From assembly GCA_020851235.1 (NCBI GenBank), contig JADZDD010000026.1, positions 1 to 38,467 of the forward strand: 38,467 bases of DNA, in the 5' to 3' direction. Source of the stretch: Burkholderiales bacterium (GTDB taxonomy: Bacteria > Pseudomonadota > Gammaproteobacteria > Burkholderiales > Casimicrobiaceae). Both the position numbers and the translations under genes were made by a program. Shown here one piece after another: positions 9,201-17,768 of the stretch; position 1 is the stretch's first letter, and each line of letters starts with the position of its first letter. The notes below the pieces were generated by a model that searched no databases, was not told where the DNA came from, and saw only the letters and a program-made list of their open reading frames with translations.

Positions 9201-10528
9201 AAGCCAAACGCGTTCACTGCCGCGCGGCGCAGCGGCGCGTCCCAGGGTTGCGCGGTAGCAAGCGTGCGAAAGCGCGTGCGCGCAAGCAGCGGATGCGGAT
9301 CGTCGCAGTGCAGCGTCGGCGGCTGCACGCCGTGGTACACCGCGAGCGCGGCCTTCGCGAGGCCAGCCGCACCCGCCGCCGGCATCGCATGGCCGATCAT
9401 CGACTTCACCGATCCGACGGGCACCGGCTCACCGTTGGCGGCACCGAAGATGCGCGCAAGCGTCGTGAGTTCGGCCGTGTCTCCGGCGGTCGTGGCCGTG
9501 CCGTGCGCCTCGACCAGTCCCACCGTCGCCGGATCGAGCCCGGCGTCGCGCCACGCCCGGGTGAGCGCGAGGACCTGGCCCTCGACCCCCGGCGCCATGA
9601 GGCCGGTATCACGGCCGTCGCTCGACGTGCCCGTCCCGCGGATGACAGCGTAGATGCGATCGTCGTCGCGACGCGCATCGGCCGCGCGCTTCAGGACGAA
9701 CATGCCGATGCCTTCACCAATCAGGAGCCCGTCGGCGGCACGATCGAAGGGCCGGATCTGCTGTCGCCGCGACAATGCACCGAGCTGCGAGAAGACGCTC
9801 CAGAAGGCGATGTCGTGACAAAGGTGTACACCGCCGGCGAGGACGAGGTCGGCCTTGCCCTCGCGCAACTCACGGACCGCGAGGTCGACGGCGAGCAGCG
9901 TGCTCGCGCACGCCGCATCGATGGTGTACGCCGAGCCGGCGAGGTCGAGACGGTTGGCGACGCGCGAGGCGAGGAGGTTCGGCACGACACCGATCGCCGC
10001 ATCGGCGTTGTACGTGCCGCAACGCGCCTGGAAGTCCCGCTTGATCGCCTCGATCCGCTCCGCATCGAGGTCCGGGAGCAGGGCGTGCAGCGATTCGACG
10101 AGTTGCTGCGAGCCGCGCGTGACATCGAGCATGCGCACCATGCGCGGACCGAAATAGTGGCCGCGGCCGACGATGACCGACGTTTTCTCGCGCGCGAATG
10201 CGCGCTGCGCATAGCCCGCGTCGGCGAGCGCATCGGAGGCCACCTGCAAGGCGAGCAACTGCTCCGGCTCGGTGGCCTTGGCCGCCGCGGGCATGATGCC
10301 GAACTTGCCGGCGTCGAACGTGGCGAAATCGTCGATGAACCCGCCGCGCCGCGCGTACACGCGGTCGGGCGCCGTGGACGACGGATCGAAATAAACCGGG
10401 TCCCAGCGTTGCGACGGGACGTCGGTGATGGCGTCGACCCCGGACTCGATGTTGCGCCAGAACGCGGCGAGGTCCGGCGCCCGCGGGAAGACACAAGCCA
10501 TCCCGATGATGGCGACGTCGCGTTCCAT
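6278..10528 (-). CDS. Type I megasynthase: KS-AT-DH-PPTase
   Basis: A 1416-aa multidomain synthase. The ketosynthase (about 1-455) has Cys207 in DAACAST, His342 in EAHGTA and His380 in IGHAMPAAG. The acyltransferase (about 540-840) has Ser611 in GHSIGEW and His712 in FHSP. The double-hotdog dehydratase-like region (about 935-1195) has a possible His952 in LIDHSL and Asp1108 in LLDAAGQ; the first motif departs from the usual HxxxGxxxxP, so activity is uncertain. The C-terminal Sfp-type phosphopantetheinyl transferase (about 1240-1416) shows SIAHKD, GIDIE (Asp1326, Glu1328) and LWAAKEAAGKA. No carrier domain was found, so it must work on the neighbour's ACP or the free ACP. The ATG at 10528 follows GGAAG and lies 41 bp after the upstream synthase. 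It resembles PfaC/PfaB or enediyne synthase parts rearranged. Confidence 0.92.
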   Translation of the reverse strand: MERDVAIIGMACVFPRAPDLAAFWRNIESGVDAITDVPSQRWDPVYFDPSSTAPDRVYARRGGFIDDFATFDAGKFGIMPAAAKATEPEQLLALQVASDALADAGYAQRAFAREKTSVIVGRGHYFGPRMVRMLDVTRGSQQLVESLHALLPDLDAERIEAIKRDFQARCGTYNADAAIGVVPNLLASRVANRLDLAGSAYTIDAACASTLLAVDLAVRELREGKADLVLAGGVHLCHDIAFWSVFSQLGALSRRQQIRPFDRAADGLLIGEGIGMFVLKRAADARRDDDRIYAVIRGTGTSSDGRDTGLMAPGVEGQVLALTRAWRDAGLDPATVGLVEAHGTATTAGDTAELTTLARIFGAANGEPVPVGSVKSMIGHAMPAAGAAGLAKAALAVYHGVQPPTLHCDDPHPLLARTRFRTLATAQPWDAPLRRAAVNAFGFGGINAHVIIDAPQAVRRQRARTPADRDVDPALIVAAPTTAALATAVAGGVSGGEGPARLALIAPTTRRIEAAVHAVSSGRARRGRDGLYFAPEGLITAGGKVAFLYPGVEAIFAPKVAAIARHFGLPEPDVESPNLEQQGFQVFTLNAFLTDVLAALGVHPDMIAGHSIGEWSGMLAAGMFERESLHELIASLRPGMLRVADLEYLAVGAGAARVGELIAGVPGMVVTHDNCVHQSIVCGPPAAAERVRERLREARILFEVLPFRSGFHSPALAGHLDFYGGALATVALRAPERPLWSATTCAPYPADPRAVTKLFLDHLVQPVRFRETILALYAAGARVFVQVGTGSLAAFVDDVLAGEPHHAISLVTAQHPGMEQLRRACAALYVEGAPVDLERVGLATKSVRSGARGTVDLDLGAPLVRIGAAPLDRGARALPTPPAGVGHRVLAAFDTSMRELVAAQTEIVDAFARRRPAPPASRPLPAPTAIAPSTRTDRIELSLATYPELIDHSLVPQPPTWREPVDRAPTVPMTMSIALLMDAAERLDPTRTAIVVEDVLASSWLYVEPAVLVDVVATRLDATRIRVKVEGYVEGTVTMAERHPPAPAPSQEPYTDAQPFPVPMDRIYRDGWLFHGPQYQGIVSLHDFGPGGLRGTLTALPGKGALLDAAGQVYGLWVVASAEEDRLAMPVRIDRVEFFGPEPEPGTALECTVRSRRFGRREVRADLELVQGDHVYCRITGWEDWRFETAGGIYEIIRQPSEYLLATFDEHGVAMLADPGWRSVTIDFLARRFNSTRELEAAGGIRKLQRDRSWLLGRIAAKDAVRRLVRERGGVKLFPIEVAIDNGPNGEPLVGVPSGADVRVSIAHKDALAVAVAAEGVTPGIDIERIEPRGDGFAGIAFSPAELALVGGLERDVALTRLWAAKEAAGKAAGTGLANAPKRLVVDALDGERVRVDSRWIATRRHLDYIIAWTPP

Positions 10529-10569
10529 CACGCGTCGACTTCCATGCGAATGCCCGCGGAACGCGGCGA

Positions 10570-13500
10570 TCAGGCCATCGCCCCGGGATCGCCACGCATG
10601 AGGATCACCTGCGCGCGGGCGGCCGAGCCATGCAAGAGTTCGTCCATGAAGCTCGCCACGCCGGCGGCGGGGTCGATGAGCCCGATGCCGCGACGCGCGT
10701 ACTCGCGCTCGAGCTCGGGCGACATCATCCCGGTGGCGCCCCACGGCCCCCAATTGATCGAGAGCACGCGCCCGGCAAGGGCGGCGTTGAGCTTGGCGGC
10801 GAGCCGGTCGAGGTAGTCGTTGGCGGCGGCGTAGTCGACCTGACCGCGGCTGCCGAACGTCGACGCGATGCTCGAGAAGAACACGATGAAGCCGATGTCC
10901 GGGCGCACCTTGCGCGCGATCGCCAACGCGCCATGGACCTTCGTCTCGAACACGCGCGCGAACGAATCGGGCGTCTTGTCGCGCGCGAGCTTGTCCTCGA
11001 TGACGCCCGCGCCGTGGATCACGCCATCGAGCCGGCCATGGCGTGCATAGACGTCGTCGATGAGCCGCTCGAACGCCTCGGTGTCGCGAACGTCGAGCGG
11101 GTGATACGTGACCTTCGATCCGGCCGCAGCGAGTGCGGCCATGTTCGTGCGCACCTCGCGCTCGGCGAGAATGCGCGCGCACGCCGCCTCGATCTCGGCC
11201 GGCGTCTTCAATGTGCCGCGGGCGATCAGCACCTGTCGCACTGCGCGCGCATCGCGCGCACCGGCCAAGTCATCGGCCTCGAGCGGCCCGGGCAGCGCGG
11301 TGCGACCCACGAGCTCCAACCGGCACCCGAAGCGCTCGGCGAGCGCCAGCGCTGCCGCTGCGGTGATACCGCGCGCCCCTCCGGTGATGAGGACGACGGA
11401 CTCGGGGCCGAGCACGACGGGCGCCTTGCTGCGCACGCCATGCGCATCGTCGCGATGTGCGGCGTGCACGGCGTCGCCGTCGGCGCCGTTGCCACCCTCG
11501 AGGCTCGCGCGCACGATCCGCGGACGCACCCGTTCGCCTTCTTCCGAGTAACCGACCTCGCCGGCATCATCGACGACGTTGAGTTCACCCACGAGGCGCG
11601 TCGCGAGTTCCGCATCGTCGAGTCGCGTCGCGAAATTGGCGACCCGAATCTGCCGATCGGGCCACTCCTTGCGCAGGCTCTTGATCATGCCGGAGACGCC
11701 GCCTGCGGAAGGATGCGCGCCGATGCCATCGCTCGCCGGATCGTCGGACATGTAGCCGTTGGCGGTCCCGGCCACGATGACGTGGCTCGCCCCGTGCATC
11801 AGCGCAGCACGAATGCGCCGGAACAGAACCGGCACGTCGTCCGCCTTCCAGTCCGAACGCAGCGGCGTGAGATCGACGAGGGCGTCGGTCGTGATCGCCG
11901 TGGTGGCACGATCGGCCATCACGGCACGGGCGGTCCCTGCCGCCGAGAGCTTCTGCGCCAACAGCGCGTCGAGTTGCGGGAGCCCGCCGACGATCGAGAT
12001 CGCACGGTCGGTGAGGCGCCATTCGTGCGTTGCGTCGGTGGCCGGCGTGAGTTCGACGACGTAGCGGTCGACCTGTGGCGCGGTCACCGGTTCGGTCGTT
12101 GCCGCGCCCTCCACGGTGACCGAGGCTGCCGCCGTAGCCTGCACCTGCGCGCTCGCCGCGACGCTCGCACGACCGCCGACGAGGGGCGCCAGGCTCTCGA
12201 CGATGCCGCGCAACGTCTTCACCGCCACGAGATCCTCGGGCAACTCGGGTGGCGTGTCGCCGGCGTGTCCGCGCAGGCGTTCCGCGACGGCGCCCAGGAT
12301 CTCGACGCGCTTGATCGAATCGATCGACAGGTCCGCCTCGAGATCGAGGTCGAGATCGAGCATCTCCAATGGATAGCCGGTACGCTCGCTCACGATCGCA
12401 AGCAGCGTCGCCTCGACGTCGAGCGTCTCCCCGGCGGGCGACACCGGCGCGATCTCGGTGGTGACATCGACGGCGATCGTGGCCACCACCGTTGCGGGTG
12501 CCGTGTCGGGGGCGGACAAGCGCGCGCTGTCGTGCAACGCGGCGCCGGCTCCGGGATCGCTGCCCAGGTACGAGAGCATCACGCGACGCTGGGCATCGAC
12601 GAGCTCGCGCACGTTGCGCAGGTAGTCGAGCACCGCGACATCGCGCTCGCCCTGCGGTGGGGCGACCTCGTACGACGCGCGCATCGGGATCGGATCGACG
12701 ATCGGTCGCAACGCGTGCCCTGGCACCTCTCCCTGCATCGGCCACGCGCGCTGTCCGTTGACCCACCAGGTGCTGGCCGAACGGCGCGGCGCCGGGGGTG
12801 CGTCGAGCGACAGCGACGCAACGTCGCGGGGCGCGAACAGTGCGTTGCCGTCGACGGGAACGCCGTGCACGGCGAGCTGGCCCAGTGCCAGCAGGAACTG
12901 CACGACCCCATCCTCGCCAGGACGGTCGCAGGCGATCGCCACATGCGGTCGCTTGCCCAGGATGCGTCCGACCAGGCCCGTGAGCACCCGCCCCGGGCCC
13001 GCCTCCACGAAGATGCGCGTGCCGGCGGCGTACATCGCCTCGATCTGCGCGGCGAAGCGCACCGGCTCCCCGATGTGCTGCGCCAAGAGTTCACGGATCG
13101 CTGCGGGATCGGCAGGATACGTGCCGGCGGTGGTATTCGCGTACACGGGAAGCGCCGGTGCGGCCACGTCGACCGCGGCGAGGTCATGGGCGAACGCGGC
13201 ACAGGCAGCACGGACGAGCGGGCTGTGGAACGCGCACGCCACGGGGATCGCCTTGGCGGCGATGCTCGCCGCGAGGAGCTTTTCCACGGCCGCTTCCACG
13301 GCACGCTTCGGCCCCGAGATGACCGACTGCTCGGGCGAATTCTCGTTGGCGATCACGACGCCATCGATGTCGGCAGTCGCGGCGGCAATCGTGGCGCGAT
13401 CGGCGGCAACCGCCGCCATCGTCCCGGCGTCGTCGGCGTCGGCGCACGCCTCGAGGATGCGGCGCCCGCGAAGCTCCGACAAAGCCGGCAGCGCCGCTTC

Positions 13501-16500
13501 GGGCAGCGCGCCCGCGACGGTGAGCGCGACGAGTTCGCCGTAACTGTGACCGGCCACCATGTCGGGACGCACGCCGCAGCGCTGCAACAGGCTCGCCATC
13601 GCGAGTCCGGCGATGCCGAGCGCAGGCTGTGCAGCGCGCGTATCGGTGAGGGCCGCCTGCTGCCCGGCCTGTGCCTCGCTCGTCCACGCGGTCGGCGGAA
13701 AGATGAGCTCCTTCCAGTGCGCACCCGACTCCAGATGGCGTTGCAAATCGGGGAACGCGACGAAGAGCTCTCCCAGCATCCCGACCCGCTGCGATCCTTG
13801 TCCGGGGAAAACGAAGGCGAGTTTCGCGTTCGCGTCGGGCTCGGGCGGTGCAAGGAAGACGCCCGAATTCTGTGCCTTGCCCTCGCGCGCCGCGGCGACG
13901 CGCTCGGCGAGGTCGGTCGCATCGCGCGCCACGAGCGCGATCTGCACGCGGTCGCTGCCCTCTGCCGCCGCGCGCGCGAGTTCGGCGAGCGACCACTCGC
14001 CGGTCGCTGCCGCACGCGCGACACGCTCGGCGCGATCGAGCGCTGCGGCGCGATCCGCGCCACGAATGAGGAAGAGCTCGGCCGGCCAGCGCGCCAGGCC
14101 AAAGCGCGCCGGTTCGGCGTCGTGCGACGCGAGAACGACGTGGAAATTGGTTCCGCCGAAGCCGAACGCGCTCACCCCCGCGTAGCGCTCGCGCACCGGC
14201 CACGGCTTGGCCACCGGCGACATCACGAACGGCGACGCCGGCGTCCAGCCGGGATTGGGTTGCGTGATGTTGAGCGTCGGCGGCAATACCTGCCGCTGCA
14301 GGGCGAGCGCCGCCTTCACGAGTCCCGCCACGCCCGCGGCACATTTCGTATGGCCGATCTGCGACTTGACGGAGCCGAGCGCGATCGACGCTGCCGCGAC
14401 GCCGGCCTCACCGAAGAAGCGATTGAGCGTTTCGAGCTCGGTGCGATCACCCACGACCGTACCCGTTCCGTGCGCCTCGACGAGACCGACGGCGCGCGGT
14501 GACACGCCGGCGCGTCGATACGCGCGCTCGAGCGTACGCTGCTGGCCCTGTGCCCGTGGCGCGGTCAATCCCAGGCTCTTGCCGTCGCTCGCGCCACCCA
14601 CGCCCTTGATCACGGCGTAGATGCGATCGCCATCGCGCTCGGCGTCCGCCAGGCGCTTGAGGACGATCGCCGCGACACCCTCGCCCAAGGCGATGCCGTC
14701 GGCGGCGGCGTCGAACGTGCGGCACTGTCCGGTCGGCGACAGCGCATGCACGCTCGAGAATGCGAGATAGTCGACGATGCTGTTGTGCATGTCGGCGCCA
14801 CCGCACACGACCATGTCGCTGCTGCCCGAGACGAGCTCCTTGCAGGCGACGTCCACCGCGGCGAGCGACGACGCGCACGCGGCATCCACGGTGTAATTGC
14901 TGCCACCCAGATCGAGGCGATTGGCCACCCGGCCTGCGATCACGTTGGCGAGGATGCCGGGGAAGGAGTCCTCGGTCATCGACGGAAGTGCACCGGCGAG
15001 CTCCGGCGGCAGCTCGCCGACGTACTGCCGCCACAGCGCGCGAAAGCCGTATGCGCTCGCAAGATCGGTCCCCGCCTCGGCACCAAAGATCACGGCCGCG
15101 GTGTCGCGATCGAACTCGCGACCCTCCGCGCCGTAGCCGGCGTCGTCCAGCGCGCGCCGCGACGCTTCGAGGGCGAGGAGCTGCACCGGCTCGATGGCGG
15201 CGAGCGAGCGCGGCGGAATGCCGTACGGCAGAGGATCGAAAGGATACGGATCGAGGAAGCCGCCCCACTTCGAAGGCGTCATCTCCCCGTTGGTCGAAGC
15301 CGGATCGAAGAACGCTTCGGCCCGCCAGCGCTCGGTCGGCACTTCACGGATGCTGTTGACGCCGTGCACGATATTCGACCAGAACGTCTCGAGATCCGGC
15401 GCACCCGGCATGATCGCCGCCATGCCGACGATCGCGACGTCGCGTGTGATCTCGCTCGGCGCCGGCGCCTGCCGCGTCGACAACGCGTCAAGATGCGCCT
15501 GCGCGCCGTCGGCAACGTCGGCGTGGAGCTGTGCCACCGGAAGCACGGCATCGCGCAGTGCCGCGATCTGGCCCAGCATCACCATGCCCTCGCGCCGCTG
15601 CACGTCGGCGTCGACGGTCACGAGCTTGTCACCCTCGCGCACGAGACCCTTGGCTGCGATGCGCAAGCGGCCGAGATTCAATTCCTCGAGTTGCTGCCAC
15701 ATCGCCTGCGGGGCGACACCTTCGGCTTGAAGCCGGGCGTGCTCGCGCTGGAAATATCGCACGAACTCGGTGTCGGCGCAGCGCGTGGCGTGGCCCGGTG
15801 CCGTCTCGAGCAGCACGGTCGACGTGCAGGCGAGTGCCGCCTCCTGGAAAGCCGGCTGGATGGCGCCGCAGGCGACGGCCTCGACCGAGAAGAGGTACGC
15901 CGTTCCCATGAGGACGCCAACGGCAGCCCCACGGGCCACGAGCGGGGCCGCCATGGCGGCCACCATCGCCGCCGAGCGTGCATCGTGGATGCCACCGGCA
16001 AACACCACCTCGAGGTCGTCGCACGTCGGCTGCGCGAGCAGACGCTCGATCTGCAGCTCCCACAACGCGAGGCTCGTGCGCGGGCCGACGTGACCTCCGC
16101 ACTCGGAACCTTCGAAGACGAACCGCCGTGCGCCCTGCTTGAGGAAAAGATCGAGCAGCCCCGGCGAAGGCGTGTGCAGGAACGTGCGCGTGCCCGCGTC
16201 CTCGAGCGGCTTGGCCTGCGCGGGACGCCCCCCGGCGATGAGCGCGACCGGCGGCTTCCACTTCAGCACCGCCGCGAGCTGCTCGTCGCGCAGCGCCTGC
16301 GGCACGAAGCCCAGGATGCCGACACCCCACGTCTTGCCCGCGAGGCGCCGGGTGGTCTCGGCGAGGAGCGCGTCGACTTCGGCGCCGCGCATCAGCGCGA
16401 GTGAGAGAAAGGGAAGCGCGCCGGCGCCAGCGATCGCGTCGGCAAAGGCCGGCTGATCGGAGACTCGCGTCATCGGTCCTTGCAGGATCGGGTAGCGCAG

Positions 16501-17379
16501 GCCGTAACGTGCCGCGAGTGGGGCGTCGGCCGCCAGCGCGCGTTGCTCGCACGCTGCGACGAGGCCGCGGTCGATGGCAGCGACAAGGCCGCGCACGACC
16601 CCGCCGGTGCTGCGGAAACGGGCCGCGAGCGAGCGAGCGAATGCGGCGTCCTGGCCTGCGGGCAGGAGCTCGCGGCGAAGATCGCGCGCGCCGAGGTTCG
16701 CGGCAACGCCACGGGCGACGATCTCGCGCACGGGCAGGTCGGGGCGCGTGTACACGCGATGCTCGTCGACGAGCAACGTCTCGCTCCCGTCCATCGCGGC
16801 GATGGCCGCCTTCGCGTCCGACGAGAGGCTCGATTCGCGCACGAGCGCGAGTTGCGCGTCGACGACCACGCCCGCGGCCCCGCCGGCGATGCACGCCGCT
16901 GCCGTGTGCACGCCGATGCCACCTTGCGCGTAGATCGGGACCGTCACCTGTGCGGCGAGTGCCTGCACGAGCACGAACGTCGTGTCGCCGCCGACACGGC
17001 CACCGCTCTCGGTCCCCTTGGCAATGAGTGCGCATGCCCCGGCGGCCACCGCAGCATGCGCTTGCGCGACGCTCGTGACCTCGACCATCACGGCACGGGG
17101 AGCCCATGCCGCGACGGGCACGCCGGCTTCGACGATCACGGTATCGACGTTCGACGGCAACGGCGTTGCGCCGATCGCTGCATGCGCCGAGATGCGAACG
17201 CCGATCCCCGCGACGCCGCTCGCCTCGATCTCGCGCAGCGCCTCACGATTGTCGCGTGCATCACGCCCGAGCCCGACGATACCGAGCGCACCCGCGCGTG
17301 CCGCGGCGATGGCCATGCCGGCATTCGGTTGCTCGAACGGCGTGACGACGACGACTCGAAAAGACTTGCGCTGCTGCAT
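10570..17379 (-). CDS. Type I megasynthase: NMO-NMO-KS-AT-ACP-KR
   Basis: A 2269-aa protein from the ATG at 17379, which follows AGGGG; a GTG at 17433 would add 18 residues. Two FMN-type nitronate-monooxygenase-like barrels come first (about 5-235 and 285-545). The second has LQGPMTRVSD and SECGGHVG, the enoyl-reductase-like PfaD style; the first has SGGRVG, with Arg in place of His. The ketosynthase (about 645-1085) has Cys835 in DAACASS, His970 in EAHGTG and His1010 in GHTKCAAG. The acyltransferase (about 1185-1510) has Ser1279 in GHSYGE and His1385 in FHSP. One ACP has Ser1688 in DLSIDSIKRVEIL, a PUFA-synthase-like sequence. The ketoreductase (about 1990-2210) has TGGARGI and YAAAND. It heads the operon and with the next gene supplies a full reductive cycle. 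It has one ACP where PUFA synthases have several. Confidence 0.93.
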   Translation of the reverse strand: MQQRKSFRVVVVTPFEQPNAGMAIAAARAGALGIVGLGRDARDNREALREIEASGVAGIGVRISAHAAIGATPLPSNVDTVIVEAGVPVAAWAPRAVMVEVTSVAQAHAAVAAGACALIAKGTESGGRVGGDTTFVLVQALAAQVTVPIYAQGGIGVHTAAACIAGGAAGVVVDAQLALVRESSLSSDAKAAIAAMDGSETLLVDEHRVYTRPDLPVREIVARGVAANLGARDLRRELLPAGQDAAFARSLAARFRSTGGVVRGLVAAIDRGLVAACEQRALAADAPLAARYGLRYPILQGPMTRVSDQPAFADAIAGAGALPFLSLALMRGAEVDALLAETTRRLAGKTWGVGILGFVPQALRDEQLAAVLKWKPPVALIAGGRPAQAKPLEDAGTRTFLHTPSPGLLDLFLKQGARRFVFEGSECGGHVGPRTSLALWELQIERLLAQPTCDDLEVVFAGGIHDARSAAMVAAMAAPLVARGAAVGVLMGTAYLFSVEAVACGAIQPAFQEAALACTSTVLLETAPGHATRCADTEFVRYFQREHARLQAEGVAPQAMWQQLEELNLGRLRIAAKGLVREGDKLVTVDADVQRREGMVMLGQIAALRDAVLPVAQLHADVADGAQAHLDALSTRQAPAPSEITRDVAIVGMAAIMPGAPDLETFWSNIVHGVNSIREVPTERWRAEAFFDPASTNGEMTPSKWGGFLDPYPFDPLPYGIPPRSLAAIEPVQLLALEASRRALDDAGYGAEGREFDRDTAAVIFGAEAGTDLASAYGFRALWRQYVGELPPELAGALPSMTEDSFPGILANVIAGRVANRLDLGGSNYTVDAACASSLAAVDVACKELVSGSSDMVVCGGADMHNSIVDYLAFSSVHALSPTGQCRTFDAAADGIALGEGVAAIVLKRLADAERDGDRIYAVIKGVGGASDGKSLGLTAPRAQGQQRTLERAYRRAGVSPRAVGLVEAHGTGTVVGDRTELETLNRFFGEAGVAAASIALGSVKSQIGHTKCAAGVAGLVKAALALQRQVLPPTLNITQPNPGWTPASPFVMSPVAKPWPVRERYAGVSAFGFGGTNFHVVLASHDAEPARFGLARWPAELFLIRGADRAAALDRAERVARAAATGEWSLAELARAAAEGSDRVQIALVARDATDLAERVAAAREGKAQNSGVFLAPPEPDANAKLAFVFPGQGSQRVGMLGELFVAFPDLQRHLESGAHWKELIFPPTAWTSEAQAGQQAALTDTRAAQPALGIAGLAMASLLQRCGVRPDMVAGHSYGELVALTVAGALPEAALPALSELRGRRILEACADADDAGTMAAVAADRATIAAATADIDGVVIANENSPEQSVISGPKRAVEAAVEKLLAASIAAKAIPVACAFHSPLVRAACAAFAHDLAAVDVAAPALPVYANTTAGTYPADPAAIRELLAQHIGEPVRFAAQIEAMYAAGTRIFVEAGPGRVLTGLVGRILGKRPHVAIACDRPGEDGVVQFLLALGQLAVHGVPVDGNALFAPRDVASLSLDAPPAPRRSASTWWVNGQRAWPMQGEVPGHALRPIVDPIPMRASYEVAPPQGERDVAVLDYLRNVRELVDAQRRVMLSYLGSDPGAGAALHDSARLSAPDTAPATVVATIAVDVTTEIAPVSPAGETLDVEATLLAIVSERTGYPLEMLDLDLDLEADLSIDSIKRVEILGAVAERLRGHAGDTPPELPEDLVAVKTLRGIVESLAPLVGGRASVAASAQVQATAAASVTVEGAATTEPVTAPQVDRYVVELTPATDATHEWRLTDRAISIVGGLPQLDALLAQKLSAAGTARAVMADRATTAITTDALVDLTPLRSDWKADDVPVLFRRIRAALMHGASHVIVAGTANGYMSDDPASDGIGAHPSAGGVSGMIKSLRKEWPDRQIRVANFATRLDDAELATRLVGELNVVDDAGEVGYSEEGERVRPRIVRASLEGGNGADGDAVHAAHRDDAHGVRSKAPVVLGPESVVLITGGARGITAAAALALAERFGCRLELVGRTALPGPLEADDLAGARDARAVRQVLIARGTLKTPAEIEAACARILAEREVRTNMAALAAAGSKVTYHPLDVRDTEAFERLIDDVYARHGRLDGVIHGAGVIEDKLARDKTPDSFARVFETKVHGALAIARKVRPDIGFIVFFSSIASTFGSRGQVDYAAANDYLDRLAAKLNAALAGRVLSINWGPWGATGMMSPELEREYARRGIGLIDPAAGVASFMDELLHGSAARAQVILMRGDPGAMA

Positions 17380-17768
17380 GAGACCCCTGCGAACGACGAA
17401 GGATTGCGCCTTGTTGTTAGAGCTCGCGAGCACTCGTGCTGCCTGTCGGCAGGACTACGTTCCCGCGCTTGCAATAGTACCGAAAGTGCTCGCTTCCGTG
17501 GAGTGGAAAACCCGAATTTTGCCCCGTAAAACCAGGGGTTTGCCATTCATCGGCGACGTCCGGTCGAACTACCGCCGACGCCGCGTCCCTGCGCTGTGCG
17601 CGGCCCGCTGCACTGCGCTTCGCAAGCCCCGCGCCAAGATGCACCGGCGCGGTGCAACGCGATGCCACCCACTCGCCGGCGCGGGCAACGTCGCGTTGTC
17701 GAGCGCGATCCGTAGTCTACGGCCGGCATTCCCGGGGTCGCGTCCCAACCACCCCGGCGGGCAGGAGC
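17380..17768 (-). promoter_or_regulatory. Upstream region of the megasynthase operon
   Basis: 389 bp without a credible gene, between greA and the first megasynthase, both on the minus strand. Three small inverted repeats lie 40-75 bp before the start codon: GCTCGCGAGC (17422-17431, perfect palindrome), AGCAC/GTGCT (about 17429-17440) and CTGCC/GGCAG (17439-17452). Further up, AAAACC occurs twice on the plus strand 21 bp apart (17507 and 17528), within a relatively AT-rich patch at 17505-17545. A -10-like TACTAT lies on the minus strand at 17479-17474 but has no convincing -35. Positive regulation, or a promoter for an alternative sigma factor, is plausible. Nothing else was seen in 17546-17768. 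Confidence 0.35.

Noticed and set aside
6605-10816. Very long plus-strand open frame opposite the second megasynthase
   Set aside because: It is antisense to a gene with complete KS, AT and PPTase motifs. Its translation is Arg/His/Asp-rich with no recognisable domain, typical of the complementary frame in GC-rich DNA. The same applies to plus-strand frames at 179-1888, 10630-14502, 14746-16404 and 19208-21757.
10529-11182. Upstream extension of the second megasynthase frame into the first synthase
   Set aside because: The extra 218 residues are the out-of-frame reading of the ketoreductase region. The true start is the ATG at 10528, directly before the ketosynthase motif ERDVAIIGM.
17547-17729. 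Small minus-strand frame in the greA-megasynthase gap
   Set aside because: Arg/Gly-rich translation with no motif and no ribosome site; consistent with chance in GC-rich DNA.
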